Assembly (NCBI GenBank): GCA_039519185.1
Contig: CM076847.1
Location: 54,009,708-54,073,707 of the forward strand
Reading direction: 5' to 3'
Length of the DNA: 64,000 nt
Source: Astragalus membranaceus
Taxonomy: Eukaryota > Streptophyta > Magnoliopsida > Fabales > Fabaceae
The notes under the pieces were generated by a model that worked only from the letters and a program-made list of their open reading frames with translations, was not told where the DNA came from and did no database searches. Position numbers and translations under genes: made by a program. Below are positions 12,195 to 22,858 of the stretch, piece after piece. Within the stretch, counting starts at the first letter, position 1. Each line of letters starts with the position of its first letter.

Positions 12195-12355
12195 GCGCGC
12201 TCAATTGGTAGTGGGAAGGGGGTTTAACTTGCACTTATGCCTCAGGTGCAAGGTTCGATTCCCACGGAAGGCAAAAACTCTACAAGAGGGGTAGAGAAGA
12301 CCGTGAGGTAACAGTGGGACCGGGGTGGCCGCTGCGGTGGACCTGGGCTGTTACA
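12195..12355 (+). mobile_element. tRNA-like module, single arm, inside the TSD of H
   Basis: These 161 bp start gcgcgctcaattggtag directly at the end of the H 3' LTR and end gacctgggctgttaca at the right tttat TSD. An A-box-like sequence (gctcaattggtag) and an exact B-box (ggttcgattcc) sit about 50 bp apart, as in tRNA-derived SINEs. The same module occurs twice, head to head, at 37830-38139. It does not fold as a standard tRNA that I can recognise and has no anticodon I can assign. Its last seven bases, tgttaca, equal the LTR end of H. It may have been picked up by H or inserted by the H machinery. Confidence 0.8.
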
Positions 12356-12901
12356 TTTATAATCAATTAGTTGATCAGCGACCGTACTGCAATTAGTTGG
12401 TGGACCTATAGGATAATTGAGACTATAATTAATGCATGACCAAACGTTGATTTAGTCTTCCAATCATTCAACCTTTTTGCTCTTTATGCTTTTCCTGAAT
12501 TTAAATTCTTGCATGACCAAACGAGGGTTAATTTAGGAAAAAGAATATTAATCGCGAATGACCAAACGGATTAATAGTTTTAGTAAAGGGATTGGTAATT
12601 AAATAAAATAAAGGAATTCAAGTAGGAATTAGACATAGGGGAATCGAAGCTTGCAAGTGAAACCGTGACCCTAAACCTCTCTCCATTTATTAAATCTAGT
12701 ATTTTAATTCTAGTTATTTAGTTATTTCTATTTTGTTTCTATAATCATCAAACTATTGGTTCGTCTAAACAATAAATAATCTCGACTAGTTTGGTACTTG
12801 TTAATTAGTCCCTGTGGATACGATAATCTTTTATACTACTTCTGCGAAAGAGTACACTTGCTCTAAGTGTGTTTTTAACGCAACAAGTTTTTGGCGCCGT
12901 T

Positions 12902-12920
12902 GCCGGGGATTAATTTAGCA
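12902..12920 (+). promoter_or_regulatory. Primer-binding site of Athila B
   Basis: tggcgccgttgccgggga begins six bases after the 5' LTR. It is the Athila-type primer site, complementary to a tRNA 3' end (tRNA-Asp by family knowledge). Confidence 0.88.
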
Positions 12921-13090
12921 ATATTAAACGAAAGAGATTTTTATTGCTTTAGACATTTTTTTTGCTTTAATTTTAAATTTTGTTTTTTTTATCTTATCAA
13001 AAAAAATATATATATAAAAAAAAGAAGTTACTAATACTTTCCCAAGAGACCGCTGCAGTTCACCTTGTTTTGCAGAGAAAAGTCTAAATC

Positions 13091-14114
13091 ATGGTTAAAA
13101 GTCTTGGAGACTACATTAGAGAGGCAGAGGCACAAAGAAATTTAGAGAAGTCATATATGTATATGTCTCAATGCCAGACTCACATTTCTCCTCCTCCTTA
13201 TGAACCTTATTCAGACTATTGGGATGACTATGAGCCACCTCCTTATTCCTCCCACTGGGATAATTATGAGTCACTACAAGTGCAAAGGCAAGAGGAGGAA
13301 AAGTCGGATGTCAATGAGGTCTTGGCCAAATTTATGCAGCAGACAAATGAAAAATTTGAAAGATTGGAGGGTGCCATGAACAACAAATTTGAAAGCTTGG
13401 AGGGTCAAATCTCAACTCTCATTGCTTTGTTATCTCAAGAGGCCCAAGAAACTCCTTCACAAACTAAGTCTACCCAAAATGAAGAAGCTGAGCAATACAA
13501 AAAAAGTATTCCTTTGAGAGATGAAGGTGTCTCTATGGAATATAATCTGGAAGGAAGAAGCTCTCAAGAAAGATGAGGAGACTCCTACTGAAGGGAGTCA
13601 AATCAAAATAGTAGCTCCTACTGAAGGGAGTCATATTGAAACAAAAGATCCTACTAAAGGGAGCATTTGTGAGGACAGTGAGAAAGATCCCATGGTTCTA
13701 GATTTGGAGAAAGAGGAGAAAGCGCCCATTTTTGGGCAAATTGTTTTAACCATTGGTGATGCTGTGATTGAGGTTCACCGGGGAAAGGTAACTTTAAGGA
13801 GTGGTAAAGAAGATGATGTTATTAAAGCTTTAAATTTCAATGAAATTTTTTCTTCTTTAACTTCTCCTTATTTTGATGAAGTGGTTGAAACTAACATTTT
13901 TAGTGAATTAAAGATGCAGGACCTTTTGGAAAAAAGTTTTATTTTTCAGGATCCTAGCATAATGGTGGATGGAGATAAAATAAAAATTTCACCATCTTTT
14001 GAAGTTCATCCACCACGTGGAAAAAGAAATAACAATGTGAACCACATAGTTAGAAAGTTAAGAAGGTGTACCGCGTTAGATGTTAAATTTGCTCTTGGAG
14101 AGCCACCTGATTAA
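13091..14114 (+). pseudogene. Athila B gag/protease remnant
   Basis: The first frame starts at ATG 13091 (MVKSLGDYIREAEAQRN) and has a Pro/Tyr-rich part (PPPYEPYSDYWDDYEPPPY). A likely coiled coil with two copies of NxKFExLEG follows (about residues 85-125). It stops at 13576. A second frame (from about 13521) continues with repeated PTEGS motifs. Then comes a segment like the C-terminal end of an Athila protease (IVLTIGDAVIEVHRGKVTLR), ending at 14114. So the gag start and the protease end are kept, while the zinc knuckle and the DTG active site are missing. A frameshift near 13540 also separates the halves. This is a deletion derivative. Confidence 0.75.
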
Positions 14115-15640
14115 GCACTAACTATCGTCAGGCTCACGACATTAAACAAGCGCTTCGCAGGATGCAACCTGTGTTTTATTTTCAGTTATTTTTATTTTGT
14201 TTTGTTTTGTTTTTAGGAATAAGCTCAGACTACAAGCTCTCTCAGGGAAGTCACTCTTACTCTCTCATTTATTTATTTTTGTGCCAATTTGATATTTTGC
14301 ATTGAGGACCATGCTTTAGGCTAGTGTGGGGGAGGAGAGTTTAACTTTGTCAATTCATCTCTATTAATGCATATACCCACTACATGTGTTGATAGCATTT
14401 TTTCTGGCTAGTTTTGGATATAAAAACTGAAAAAATAGAGATTTTGCCTTTAGGGGATCCCATAATTAATTTACTTGACAGACTTGTGTTTAATTGTAAC
14501 TGTGAGGATGTCCTTAGGAAGCTGATAATTAGCATTTGTCTCTGTTGAGTACTTTTTGTGAACTAGCTTCTAAATGTGAGATTTGAGCCTTCATAAGGGG
14601 TTTGATACTAAATCATAAATTTTTACCCCTTCTCTTTGTATGAGTGTGTTTCCCAATTTGCTACATTCTAGAATTTGTCTTTTTACCATTTCAAGGCGAA
14701 AATTGATATGCATCATGTAAAAATATTTGGGGAATGTAGGTATTTTTTTGGCCTCAGAGTTGTTTGTTGAATTTATCCATTAGTTGCCCCTTTGAGCCTA
14801 TTTGTTATATTTTTTCTTTGGTACCCAGATATAATTTTTTCTTTTCTTTGTGGTAACCATTTGAAATTAAATTTGTAGCAACTATTGAAAGTTACAATTT
14901 TGTCCTGTATTTTAATTGTCTATCTCATCAGGACATAAAAACAAAATAAGAGTGTCTCATATGGTTACAAGTTCCTTTTCCTCCTAAAAAAATGAAATGA
15001 AAAAAAAAGGAAAGCAAGAAGGAGGAAAAGGCACATCAAAAGAATGAAAGAGCCAAAGGGCAAATCCAAAAAAAAAAGTCTTCTCAAGAGCAAAAAGCAA
15101 ATCAAAAAGAGCTGACTCAATAGAAAAAGAGTGAAGAAGGAAGTGAAACTAATTTGGAGTTTGGGCAAAAAATTGTAAAATAAATAGGAGCTCCATATTT
15201 TGTTTCAAAGGTTACTATTTATTTCTTGTTTCTTTTTTTTAGCCCTTTGATTATCCCTTTCTTCTTATTTCCTACCTTGCATGAATTCACCCTGGCCCTA
15301 TTACAACCCATTAAACCCCATCTTTTGCATGCATGTGAACTATTTAGTGGAGATTTGGTCAAATTACAAACATATGGTAATGTGCATTTTGTAGAAACTT
15401 GAGTGTATATTTCCCTAGTCCCTAAACACTTAGAGAGATTGTGAGCGGGTGACTTTGTTCACATAAATGTATTCTTCAGGGACATGAGCCTCTAACTGGG
15501 CAACCTTTTGACACCTCATATGTGCTATAATATCTCTGTCATTGTGCTTCTAACTTGGGATTCCTTATGTGGTTGTCTCTATTGCTTGTTTGAAAATTTT
15601 ATTGAGCCAGGAAATTTGCTTGAGGACAAGCAATGGTTAA
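14115..15640 (+). other. Noncoding part of Athila B
   Basis: No gene is recognisable. The start (14117-14170) repeats the post-pol segment seen in Athila A. A purine tract tagtgtgggggaggagag at 14324-14341 resembles a second polypurine tract. From 14980 to 15130 the plus strand is very rich in A and G. The rest is AT-rich. Confidence 0.7.
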
Positions 15641-15652
15641 GTGTGGGGGAGC
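15637..15652 (+). promoter_or_regulatory. Polypurine tract of Athila B
   Basis: ttaagtgtgggggagc lies directly before the 3' LTR (15653) and would prime plus-strand DNA synthesis. The preceding gaggacaagcaatgg motif is also present before the 3' LTR of Athila A. Confidence 0.85.
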
Positions 15653-16904
15653 TGATAAACTCCTAATAAGTGTATTTTTAGAGATATTTTTTAGTCATTT
15701 CTAGAACAATAATTATCACTTAAATAGATTATTAACTTAATTTGTTTCATATTTGACAGGAGAGAATCAAACATAAAAAAAAGCCATTTTAAGCCTATTT
15801 ATCTATGGGCTGATTGTTGAATTGTGGAGAATTAAAATGTGGCCCAATTGTTGAGAGTGAAGCCCACAATAGAAATTAAAAAGAAAAGAAAGCTTGGGCA
15901 ATTGAAGGAAAGGAACGTAGACAACAAGTCAAGTAAAAAGGTATTTATATAAATTACTAAAAGAACAGTGGAAGGAGGAGATATAGCCGCACAACAACGA
16001 GAACGGCAGAACACAAAAGCCAGGAACAGTAGCCGCGCACGCAACAGTAGCGCCGGCTTGGAGAGAGGGAGTTTTGGGTACCCGTTCTTGACACCGTGAG
16101 AGAGCTCTGGAGCAGAAAAAGGAGACTAAAATTTCAGGATCAGAAATTTCTCTATTCCGGGTTATTTTTATCTCTGTAATTTATGACTCCTAATTTAATT
16201 TTATTGTTCTCGAACACTATGGATAGCTAAATCCTCTTCTAGGGTCTTAGGTGGATCTTGCATGTTTAGAGACCTTTTTATGTTCTAATTTCTGGTTTGA
16301 ATTCCTATCTTTATTTTATTTAATATTGTCCTATTGTTTTTATCACATGATTAGGATTAGCTACCCTTTGCATGTTTATAATCAATTAGTTGATCAGCGA
16401 CCGTACTGCAATTAGTTGGTGGACCTATAGGATAATTGAGACTATAATTAATGCATGACCAAACGTTGATTTAGTCTTCCAATCATTCAACCTTTTTGCT
16501 CTTTATGCTTTTCCTGAATTTAAATTCTTGCATGACCAAACGAGGGTTAATTTAGGAAAAAGAATATTAATCGCGAATGACCAAACGGATTAATAGTTTT
16601 AGTAAAGGGATTGGTAATTAAATAAAATAAAAAAATTCAGGTAGGAATTAGACATAGGGGAATCGAAGCTTGCAAGTGGAACCGTGACCCTAGACCTCTC
16701 TCCATTTATTAAATCTAGTATTTTAATTCTAGTTATTTTGTTATTTCTATTTTGTTTCTATAATCATCAAACTATTGGTTCGTCTAAACAATAAATAATC
16801 TCGACTAGTTTGGTACTTGTTAATTAGTCCCTGTGGATACGATAATCTTTTATACTACTTCTCCGAAAGAGTACACTTGCTCTAACTGTGTTTTTAACGC
16901 AACA
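15653..16904 (+). repeat. 3' LTR of Athila B
   Basis: It runs from tgataaactcc to taacgcaaca and is 1252 bp long. It is uninterrupted, and its sequence across 16378-16384 (gtttataatc) shows the empty site into which H inserted in the other LTR. Confidence 0.95.
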
Positions 16905-17665
16905 TTAATCATTATGAAGCAAGAAGCGCAAAAGCTAGCTCAATTCATAGTCCGGTTTTCCGGTATACTCTTAGGGTTATGGCATGCACTATCTTTGGCC
17001 GGGGTGAAACGAGTGGTGTCAGAACAAGTGAACTATTTTGCTTATGGGCAATGGTACACGAGATGCCGATAAACACCTGCCATTACATCCTAAGTAATCT
17101 GGCACGTGTTGCAGCACAACCAAAAGGGGATATTGTTATAGGGGGAATGGTAACCTACATTGTCGAGAAGCTGGGATTGCAAGAAAAGCTGGGGAATCTA
17201 GAAATTTTGACAGGGAACTAGTTCATTGATATGGATATTTGCAAAAGCATGTCCTTGGTAAAACCAACAAAAAAGGGAGCAGCAACATTCCATCTGCTTA
17301 TTGCCAAACAAAAGTCAATCATTTTGCCGGACCCAACCAGAACAGATACAAGGAGCCAGGCCAATTGGCTATATCAAGATGAAGCTAGGGAAGTTCATCA
17401 AGAAGCACCAGAGTCAGTTCAAGAAGAAATGGCTGAGCAGCAACCCCATCATAACCAAAGCTTTGACATGCAAGCCTGGTGCCAAAGGATCGAGGGTGAG
17501 CAGATAAGGCAAGGTGGAGAGCTGCAAAGGCAAAATGAAGAGCTGCAACTAATCAGGGAAGACCAGCTGTACCACAGCCAGCAATTGGAGCACGTGACAG
17601 ATATGCTCCAAACCCTAATGCATCATTTCAACATCAATCAGGGTCCCCCGCCCGGGCGGCTGTGA
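16905..17665 (+). pseudogene. Athila A second ORF, C-terminal half with one stop
   Basis: This continues the ORF cut at 3646, in the same frame. It reads HYEARSAKASSIHSPVFRY, then AMVHEMPINTCHYILSNLA and GGMVTYIVEKLGL, typical of the conserved part of Athila post-pol proteins. One in-frame TAG (17219-17221) follows LTGN, after which the frame stays open (MDICKSMSLVKPTKKG) to 17665. The tail is rich in Gln and Glu (QIRQGGELQRQNEELQLIRE) and is probably a coiled coil. Bases 16905-16909 are the right ttaat TSD of Athila B. Apart from the single stop and the insertion the ORF is intact, so it is younger than the pol in front of it looks. Confidence 0.85.
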
Positions 17666-18508
17666 TCCGGTGAGCTATCCTAACCCCTTTTGTGTTGTTT
17701 TATTTGAAAAATCATTGAGGACAATGCCTAGTCCAAGCATGGGGGGTATTTTATTGCTTTTATTGGGTATGTCTTTATTGCTTTACTGAGTTTTTATCTT
17801 TTTACGTTGAGTTGTTTCTGCTCCCTCCATGATGAAACTTTGTGAATCCTAAGCATGTTTTAGATAAGCCTTTTCTGGACAAAAATAATTTTTCAATTTT
17901 TCATTAGCAATCATCTAGGTGGACTGGTTGGGAACAACAAAATTGTATCATGGTTCGATTTCTACTTCTAGGGCTTTTTCACACACACACTACTAAGACT
18001 GTTTTCAGTTGTTAATACAATTAGAAGGACTGAAGAGAAACTAGTAACCTGGTTCTCTTGGTGACATTCACTGGTTGCGCGGTTACTGGAGAAAAACGTC
18101 TAAGTTGGGATATTAAAAAAAAAAAATTGCAAAACCAATTCAAAATGCAAAAATTGGTGCATTTTAAATGTCAAATTGAATGGTTAGCATATAAAAATCA
18201 AAAAGAAAAGAAGAATGCTTGAATACCCAACGTATAAAGACCCTCCTTTGAGACCCGGTCTTAGTAAATGGAGGACCCAAGCCTAAGAATGCTGGGGAAC
18301 CGGTTCTATGATGACATTGATATCCTCTCTAGAGTATTGATACTTTAAAACTGTCTCCCAATTCCACAAGAAGCCCGGATAGTAGTTCTCAAACCAAAGT
18401 GTTAGAATTGCCCCACAGTTCACTTAAGGTTTCGATATGAAAATAAATTCCCTTCTGAATTGGCCTAAAGATTTACACTGTTTTTGCTTGAGGACAAGCA
18501 AAGGTTCA
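17666..18508 (+). other. 3' noncoding region of Athila A
   Basis: No gene is recognisable. A tract near 17728-17752 (caagcatggggggtatttta) resembles a polypurine tract and may be a second initiation site. A motif gcttgaggacaagcaaagg near 18486 precedes the real tract, as in Athila B. Confidence 0.65.
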
Positions 18509-18522
18509 AGCATAGGGGAGTT
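18509..18522 (+). promoter_or_regulatory. Polypurine tract of Athila A
   Basis: aagcataggggagt lies at the 3' LTR start (tgataagtc at 18523). It is one change from the usual gtgtggggga form. Confidence 0.75.
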
Positions 18523-18745
18523 TGATAAGTCTATTTTTAGAGTCTTTTTAATAGTTATTTTTCTTAAGTTTATTTGGTATTTTAATTATATTTTTGAGCT
18601 ATTTTACTACAAATGTTTACTTTTTATTTTCAGGTGTTATTTTGAAGCAAAAGAGAAAATATGAGGAAAAATGAAGAAACAAAGAAAATATTTGAGGAGG
18701 AACAATTTTTAAGACCGCTTGGCACTCAACAGGGCGCCAAGGGCG

Positions 18746-18750
18746 CCAAG
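18746..18750 (+). repeat. Target-site duplication of solo LTR (ccaag)
   Basis: ccaag precedes the solo LTR and is repeated at 21235-21239 directly after it. Confidence 0.9.
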
Positions 18751-21234
18751 TGTAACACCCCGATATTTATATTTATTAAAAATACCCAAGTGCACATTAG
18801 TAACACATCAGAGATACACAATTCCTGCCTAGATACTAAATATAACAATATAGTTTCAACCGAATAACAACCGAAACATTCTTAACACACATAAGAGTGT
18901 GATAAGGTCTCATACCAAAGTATTCAGCAACTACATCATTCAGTACCATACAGGAAAGCGGAAAGAAAGCACGAAACACACAAGTCGTGGCGTTATGATA
19001 TATGGACAACAAAGGAACAATGAGCTATAAACATAAAACTGAGTCGTCAAACATCTCCCGGAGCCACCTACTCGTGCCTCTGAGGTTTCTTCTGTCCCTG
19101 TTTCTCTGTAAAATCAACAAGAATTAAACAGTGAGATACAATCTCAGTGAGTTCTACCGAGACCCCTACTAACACTCTCGACTCAATTATGAAATCCGGT
19201 ATTAATTCAATACGGCATCGGCTGCGCGAACGCTACCCCCGATGGACCGCATAAAACATTTTAACAGATTACCGCTAACGCGAACGAAGAACCCGGTAAC
19301 CTATTAGTTTAGTACGATACCGCTGACGCGAACGAAGAACCCGGTAAACGTACTACAAACAACATAACACCGCTGACGCGAACGCTGCAAGGCGGTGAAC
19401 CCCCCTACCAATAGTACCTTCTCCTATTGGCATGGAGCCTAGGTAAAAGGATCATGACTGCCTCCCCCTAGTATGTTAAATAATGGGTCGTCACCCAACT
19501 CGATATACTTTATACGTATATCTACAATACTATGAACCCACGGTCCATCAAATCAGACAATCAATGAAACACTTTAATCCACATTTTATAAAATCCAAGT
19601 TCACACTCGCACTCTAGTTGACCACTTTTGACACAATTTTCAATATCGAAAACAGTTTAGTTTTACCTTAAAAAGAGAATATTCAGTTAGGCCTCTGAAT
19701 AAGCTTTTAAACGCATCTTAGAACACCTCAATCGGGTTCCCGGATCAAAAGATATCGCGAAAACAAAAACAGTGTTTAGTTGCTGAAAATTCTGTAAACC
19801 GTCGCGACGCGAACTGCTACCGTCGCGACGCGAAAAACGACAGAAACTTTTTGCGTGACAAAACTGGGCCAGGTCGCGACGCGATGAGAACGGGTCGCGA
19901 CGCGACTCTCTGCAGAAAAGTGCAGTTTTTCCGTTTTCTTGCGAAATTCGCTATTCCGCTCAATTCCGATTATCGTTCTGACTGAAAACAGATTTAACAA
20001 CCAGCAAAACAAACCCAACCAATACCACACAATCAATCAATCCAATCAAAAACTCAATCAAAACGGATTTTATCAAAAACGACATATTTTCCCATTAACG
20101 GTTTTTAAGTCAAAATCTTTCGAAATCAAATCACCAAAAATTCCGTTTCAACACGACACAACTCGAGACTCGCACCGATCGATTCCTAACCCGAAACAGG
20201 CAATATCAAGTAATATTCCAGACCAGCGAAAGCGATAAAACGATCAGTCAATTAATTCGAAAAACAAAAATCCTAAACGTGAGTAGAACTCACCCTTGAC
20301 GCGTGATCCACGATCGAGCCGAAATCACCGAGTAACCACACGAACATTCCCCGCATAAACTTTCCGTTCCGACGACGCTCAAATCCGCTTCCAAAACTTT
20401 TCGCTCAACCGAGACGCCTTTTTGACCAAAATACCGAATTCTTCGAAATTCCCCATTCGAACCCTAATCACCAACCAACTTCCAATTCGCGAAATTGAAC
20501 TTCGTCTCGCACTCGATACGCTTCGGGTTCGCTCCTAATCGCCCTTGAATCAACAAATACTATTCATCATCTTCAACCTTCGATTCACTATTCACAAAAA
20601 CCCCAAATTTGATTTCTCAAATCTCACCCAATCAAACCTTGATTCTTTCACTCCAAGCTAGTACCCAAGCCTCCATTTGAACTCCCTTAGCCTTCAAACC
20701 GCTTTATTGAAGAAGATAGCTCTCAAAAACGCCACCTTGAGCTTCAAACCGAAAATGGTAGATTTGTGTAGAGTGAGTTGATGATGAAGATCTTGGTACC
20801 AAATCGAAGAGGAAGTAACGCTGAGCATTTTTCGTGTTGGAAGGAAGTCGTTTTGATGAGCCTAACCTTCCCCTTTTTCCTCTTCCTCTTCCTCACCCTT
20901 TCTTTCTCTTTTCTTTTCTTTTCTCTCCTTTCCCTCTCTGTTTCACGTTCTCAGCTTCTTTCTTTCTTTTAATTCCTTTCTTTCTTTTTTCCCTTCTTTC
21001 ACGTGCACACACATATATTTATTAATATATACGCGGTAACGTGGTCCAATTACCATATTGATCTAAACCTCTTATTTCGATTCCAAAACTTCCTTGACCC
21101 GTATTATCCGGTTAACGATCTGATGACAACCAATAAATAATTTTAGCACTCAATAAATTTACCAGTCAAGTACTAAATTAATTTAATTGGGTTAACACCC
21201 AAATAATTCTATTAATTATTTTGCGGATGTTACA
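18751..21234 (-). mobile_element. Solo chromovirus LTR, minus strand
   Basis: On the plus strand it runs tgtaacaccccgat to gcggatgttaca, 2484 bp, with no internal region and a clean 5-bp TSD. It arose by recombination between the LTRs of an element. Read on the minus strand it holds the shared LTR module (19690-19760, ending near gatatcgcg) and a CGCGACGCG-type array (19798-19910). A pyrimidine-rich tract lies at 20870-21000 on the plus strand. It is related to the LTR at 23663-25996. Confidence 0.92.
19798..19910 (-). repeat. CGCGACGCG array in solo LTR
   Basis: gtcgcgacgcga occurs four times at irregular spacing, next to the shared module. The same motif is found at 24720-24832 and 30688-30800 in other LTRs. 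Confidence 0.8.
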
Positions 21235-21235
21235 C

Positions 21236-21560
21236 CAAGCAGCAAAACTGGCGCAGCACAGGGCGCCAAGGGCGCCAAGCAGCAAAAACTGGCGCAGAGC
21301 CTGCGCACGACCCTGGCACATAGGCGCACGACCCTGGTGCAAAACTGGCGCAGAGCAGGCAAAATTTACTGGCCAGGGCGCACGACCCTGGCACATAGGC
21401 GCACGACCCATGCTTGCCAGCAACGCAGAACAGCTGTTGCCAGCACAAGGCGCACGACCCAGGCTCCATAGGCGCACGACCCTGGTGCAAAACTGGCGCA
21501 GAGCAGCCAAAATTGACTGGCAAGGGCGCACGACCCAGGCACATGGGCGCACGACCCTGG
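21236..21560 (+). repeat. GCGCACGACCC repeats in Athila A LTR
   Basis: ggcgcacgaccctggcacat and variants recur about eight times, mixed with aaaactggcgcagagca. Compare 2440-2700 in the same element and 32570-32680 and 38195-38240 in chromovirus LTRs. Confidence 0.8.
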
Positions 21561-21649
21561 CACCAGACAAGTCAATTTTGGCTGCACCCACTTGCTGATG
21601 GCTTCCCTTGCCACTTGATTTGCCACTTTTTTTATGACCATTTTTTTAT

Positions 21650-22125
21650 GACCATTTCTCGCTTTTTACTTTCTCGCTCTTTACTTTCCTGCTTTTTAAC
21701 TTCTTGCTCTTTTACTTTCTCGCTCTTTACTTTCTCGCTCTTTACTTTCCTGCTTTTTAATTTCTTGCTCTTTTACTTTCTCGCTTTTTACTTTCTCGCT
21801 TTTTACTTTCTCGCTTTTTAATTTCTTGCTCCTTTACTTTCTCGCTTTTTAATTTCTTGCTCCTTTACTTTCTCGCTTTTTACTTTCTCGCTCTTTACTT
21901 TCTTGCTCTTTAATTTCTTGCTTTTTACTTTCTCATTTTTTTAAATTCTTGCTCCTTTACTTTCTCGCTTTTTAATTTCTCGCTCTTTACTTTCTCGCTT
22001 TTTAATTTCTTGCTCCTTTACTTTCTCGCTTTTTAATTTCTTGCTCCTTTACTTTCTCGCTTTTTACTTTCTCGCTCTTTACTTTCTTGCTTTTTAAATT
22101 TCTTGCTCTTTTACTTTCTTGTCAT
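21650..22125 (+). repeat. Pyrimidine minisatellite in Athila A LTR
   Basis: About 25 degenerate copies of an 18-20-bp unit of the form tttactttctcgcttttt or tttaatttcttgctcc. Nearly all pyrimidine on the plus strand; noncoding. Confidence 0.85.
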
Positions 22126-22858
22126 TTACAATTCCGCTATTTATAATTTTGCAACTAACCGCTTTCTTTTATTTCTCGCTATTTAACTTTATGTTTTCTT
22201 CTTCTACTTCTTTCAAATCTTTTTCTACAATGATCATGAGTGAGTAGACTTTCTTAGTCTTGGGGTTTTTTGGGAACAACCAAATGATGGGTTCCTACTA
22301 ATTAATTCCCGAGACTATTCTCCACCTTAATCGCTTTGTATTTCTAAATCTAATTTCATCGCATTTGATTATTATTTTAAAACACCACACGATGTACCGA
22401 AAGGGGAAGTGTGGTTGTTGGATCTATGAAATTAGACAATAAAATCAATACATGAAAATAGTTTTGGTTTTATTGAGACACAAAAAGGTCTTTGCTTAAT
22501 GGGTTCTACTAATAATCAACCATGAAAATAGGCTTGATAATTAGTTTAGAACACGCGTTTGTATTCCGAGAGGAAACTCTTGCTACAGCCGTCGCCTTGT
22601 CTTAAGAAATATATCGTTCTTTAAAGTTGGAAAATAGTCGAAAGGATTAATAACGGAAACTTTATCATTTCAATGTTGCTAATACCCCAAGTCTCTTTTT
22701 ATCATTAAAACATCAGCGAAAACATTCCTTCTTTCTAAAAAGACTTTCTCTTCAGTTAATCAACTTTGGAAAATTAAATTGGTAGTCACCTAGGCTCTCC
22801 CTGTGGATCGATAACTCTTTTATTACGCGATACGACTCGTGCACTTGCGAGGCTATCA

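Larger units (their letters stand above)
4374..12355 (+). mobile_element. Young non-autonomous chromovirus H (Tekay-like) plus captured module
   Basis: H has two LTRs of identical length (2565 bp: 4374-6938 and 9630-12194). I found about ten substitutions between them (about 0.4%), so insertion is recent. A primer site matching initiator Met tRNA (tggtatcagagcag) starts near 6942. The 3' end of the internal region has ttcgaggacgaaaat and a polypurine tract (aagtgggggagagt), as in chromoviruses. The 2.7-kb interior has no intact gag or pol. Between 12194 and the right TSD lies a 161-bp tRNA-like module that does not belong to the LTR. The element sits inside the 5' LTR of Athila B. Confidence 0.93.
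3647..12895 (+). repeat. 5' LTR of Athila B, split by element H
   Basis: The LTR starts tgataaactcc at 3647 and resumes at 12361 (aatcaattag) after element H. It ends at 12895 (taacgcaaca). The joined length is about 1262 bp, against 1252 bp for the 3' copy. A TATA-like stretch (tttatataaatt) lies near 3938-3950, followed by a transcript-like region, so this is a possible promoter. The end fits the TG...CA rule. Confidence 0.92.
3647..16904 (+). mobile_element. Non-autonomous Athila element B, complete with both LTRs
   Basis: The element has a 5' LTR (3647-4373 plus 12361-12895, split by element H), a primer site, a gag/protease remnant, a long noncoding stretch, a polypurine tract and a 3' LTR (15653-16904). 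TSDs ttaat flank it. Excluding H and its duplicated target bases the element is about 5.3 kb. It lacks RT, RNase H and integrase, so its movement must have used proteins from another element. I counted about 17-20 differences between the two LTRs (about 1.5%), more than between the LTRs of H, which agrees with H having inserted later. Confidence 0.92.
1..22858 (+). mobile_element. Athila-clade Ty3/gypsy element A (5' part outside window, nested)
   Basis: This is the outermost element of the left nest. Its parts read in order on the plus strand: the tail of pol (1-2245), a spacer, a second ORF downstream of pol (3131-3646, resuming at 16910), a polypurine tract at 18509-18522 and a 3' LTR from 18523 (tgataagtc) to 22858 (ggctatca). 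An extra ORF after integrase is known for Athila elements. Athila B sits in the second ORF and a solo chromovirus LTR in the 3' LTR. The 5' LTR, gag and most of RT lie outside the window, so the target-site duplication cannot be checked. Clade assignment rests on the FMDDFSVHG reverse-transcriptase motif and on overall layout. Confidence 0.85.
18523..22858 (+). repeat. 3' LTR of Athila A, split by a solo LTR
   Basis: It starts tgataagtctattttt and ends gcgaggctatca. Without the solo LTR and the duplicated ccaag it is about 1.85 kb. It contains GCACGACCC/GGCGC repeats on both sides of the insertion (18731-18750 and 21236-21560) and a long pyrimidine array (about 21650-22120). The end (gtggatcgataactctttta, then cgcgatacgactcgtgcac) is of the Athila type. 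Confidence 0.85.

Noticed and set aside
12195..12290. Functional tRNA gene
   Set aside because: A- and B-box-like motifs are present, but I cannot draw acceptor and anticodon stems, and the copy continues into module sequence ending in tgttaca.
3131..17665. Retroviral envelope gene
   Set aside because: Only its position after pol suggests this; I see no signal peptide, fusion peptide or membrane anchor.
20778..21025. Small hydrophobic Phe/Leu/Ser-rich proteins
   Set aside because: They come from a pyrimidine tract within the solo LTR.
21178..21821. Overlapping open frames on both strands
   Set aside because: They follow from the GCGCACGACCC repeats and the pyrimidine array in the Athila A LTR.
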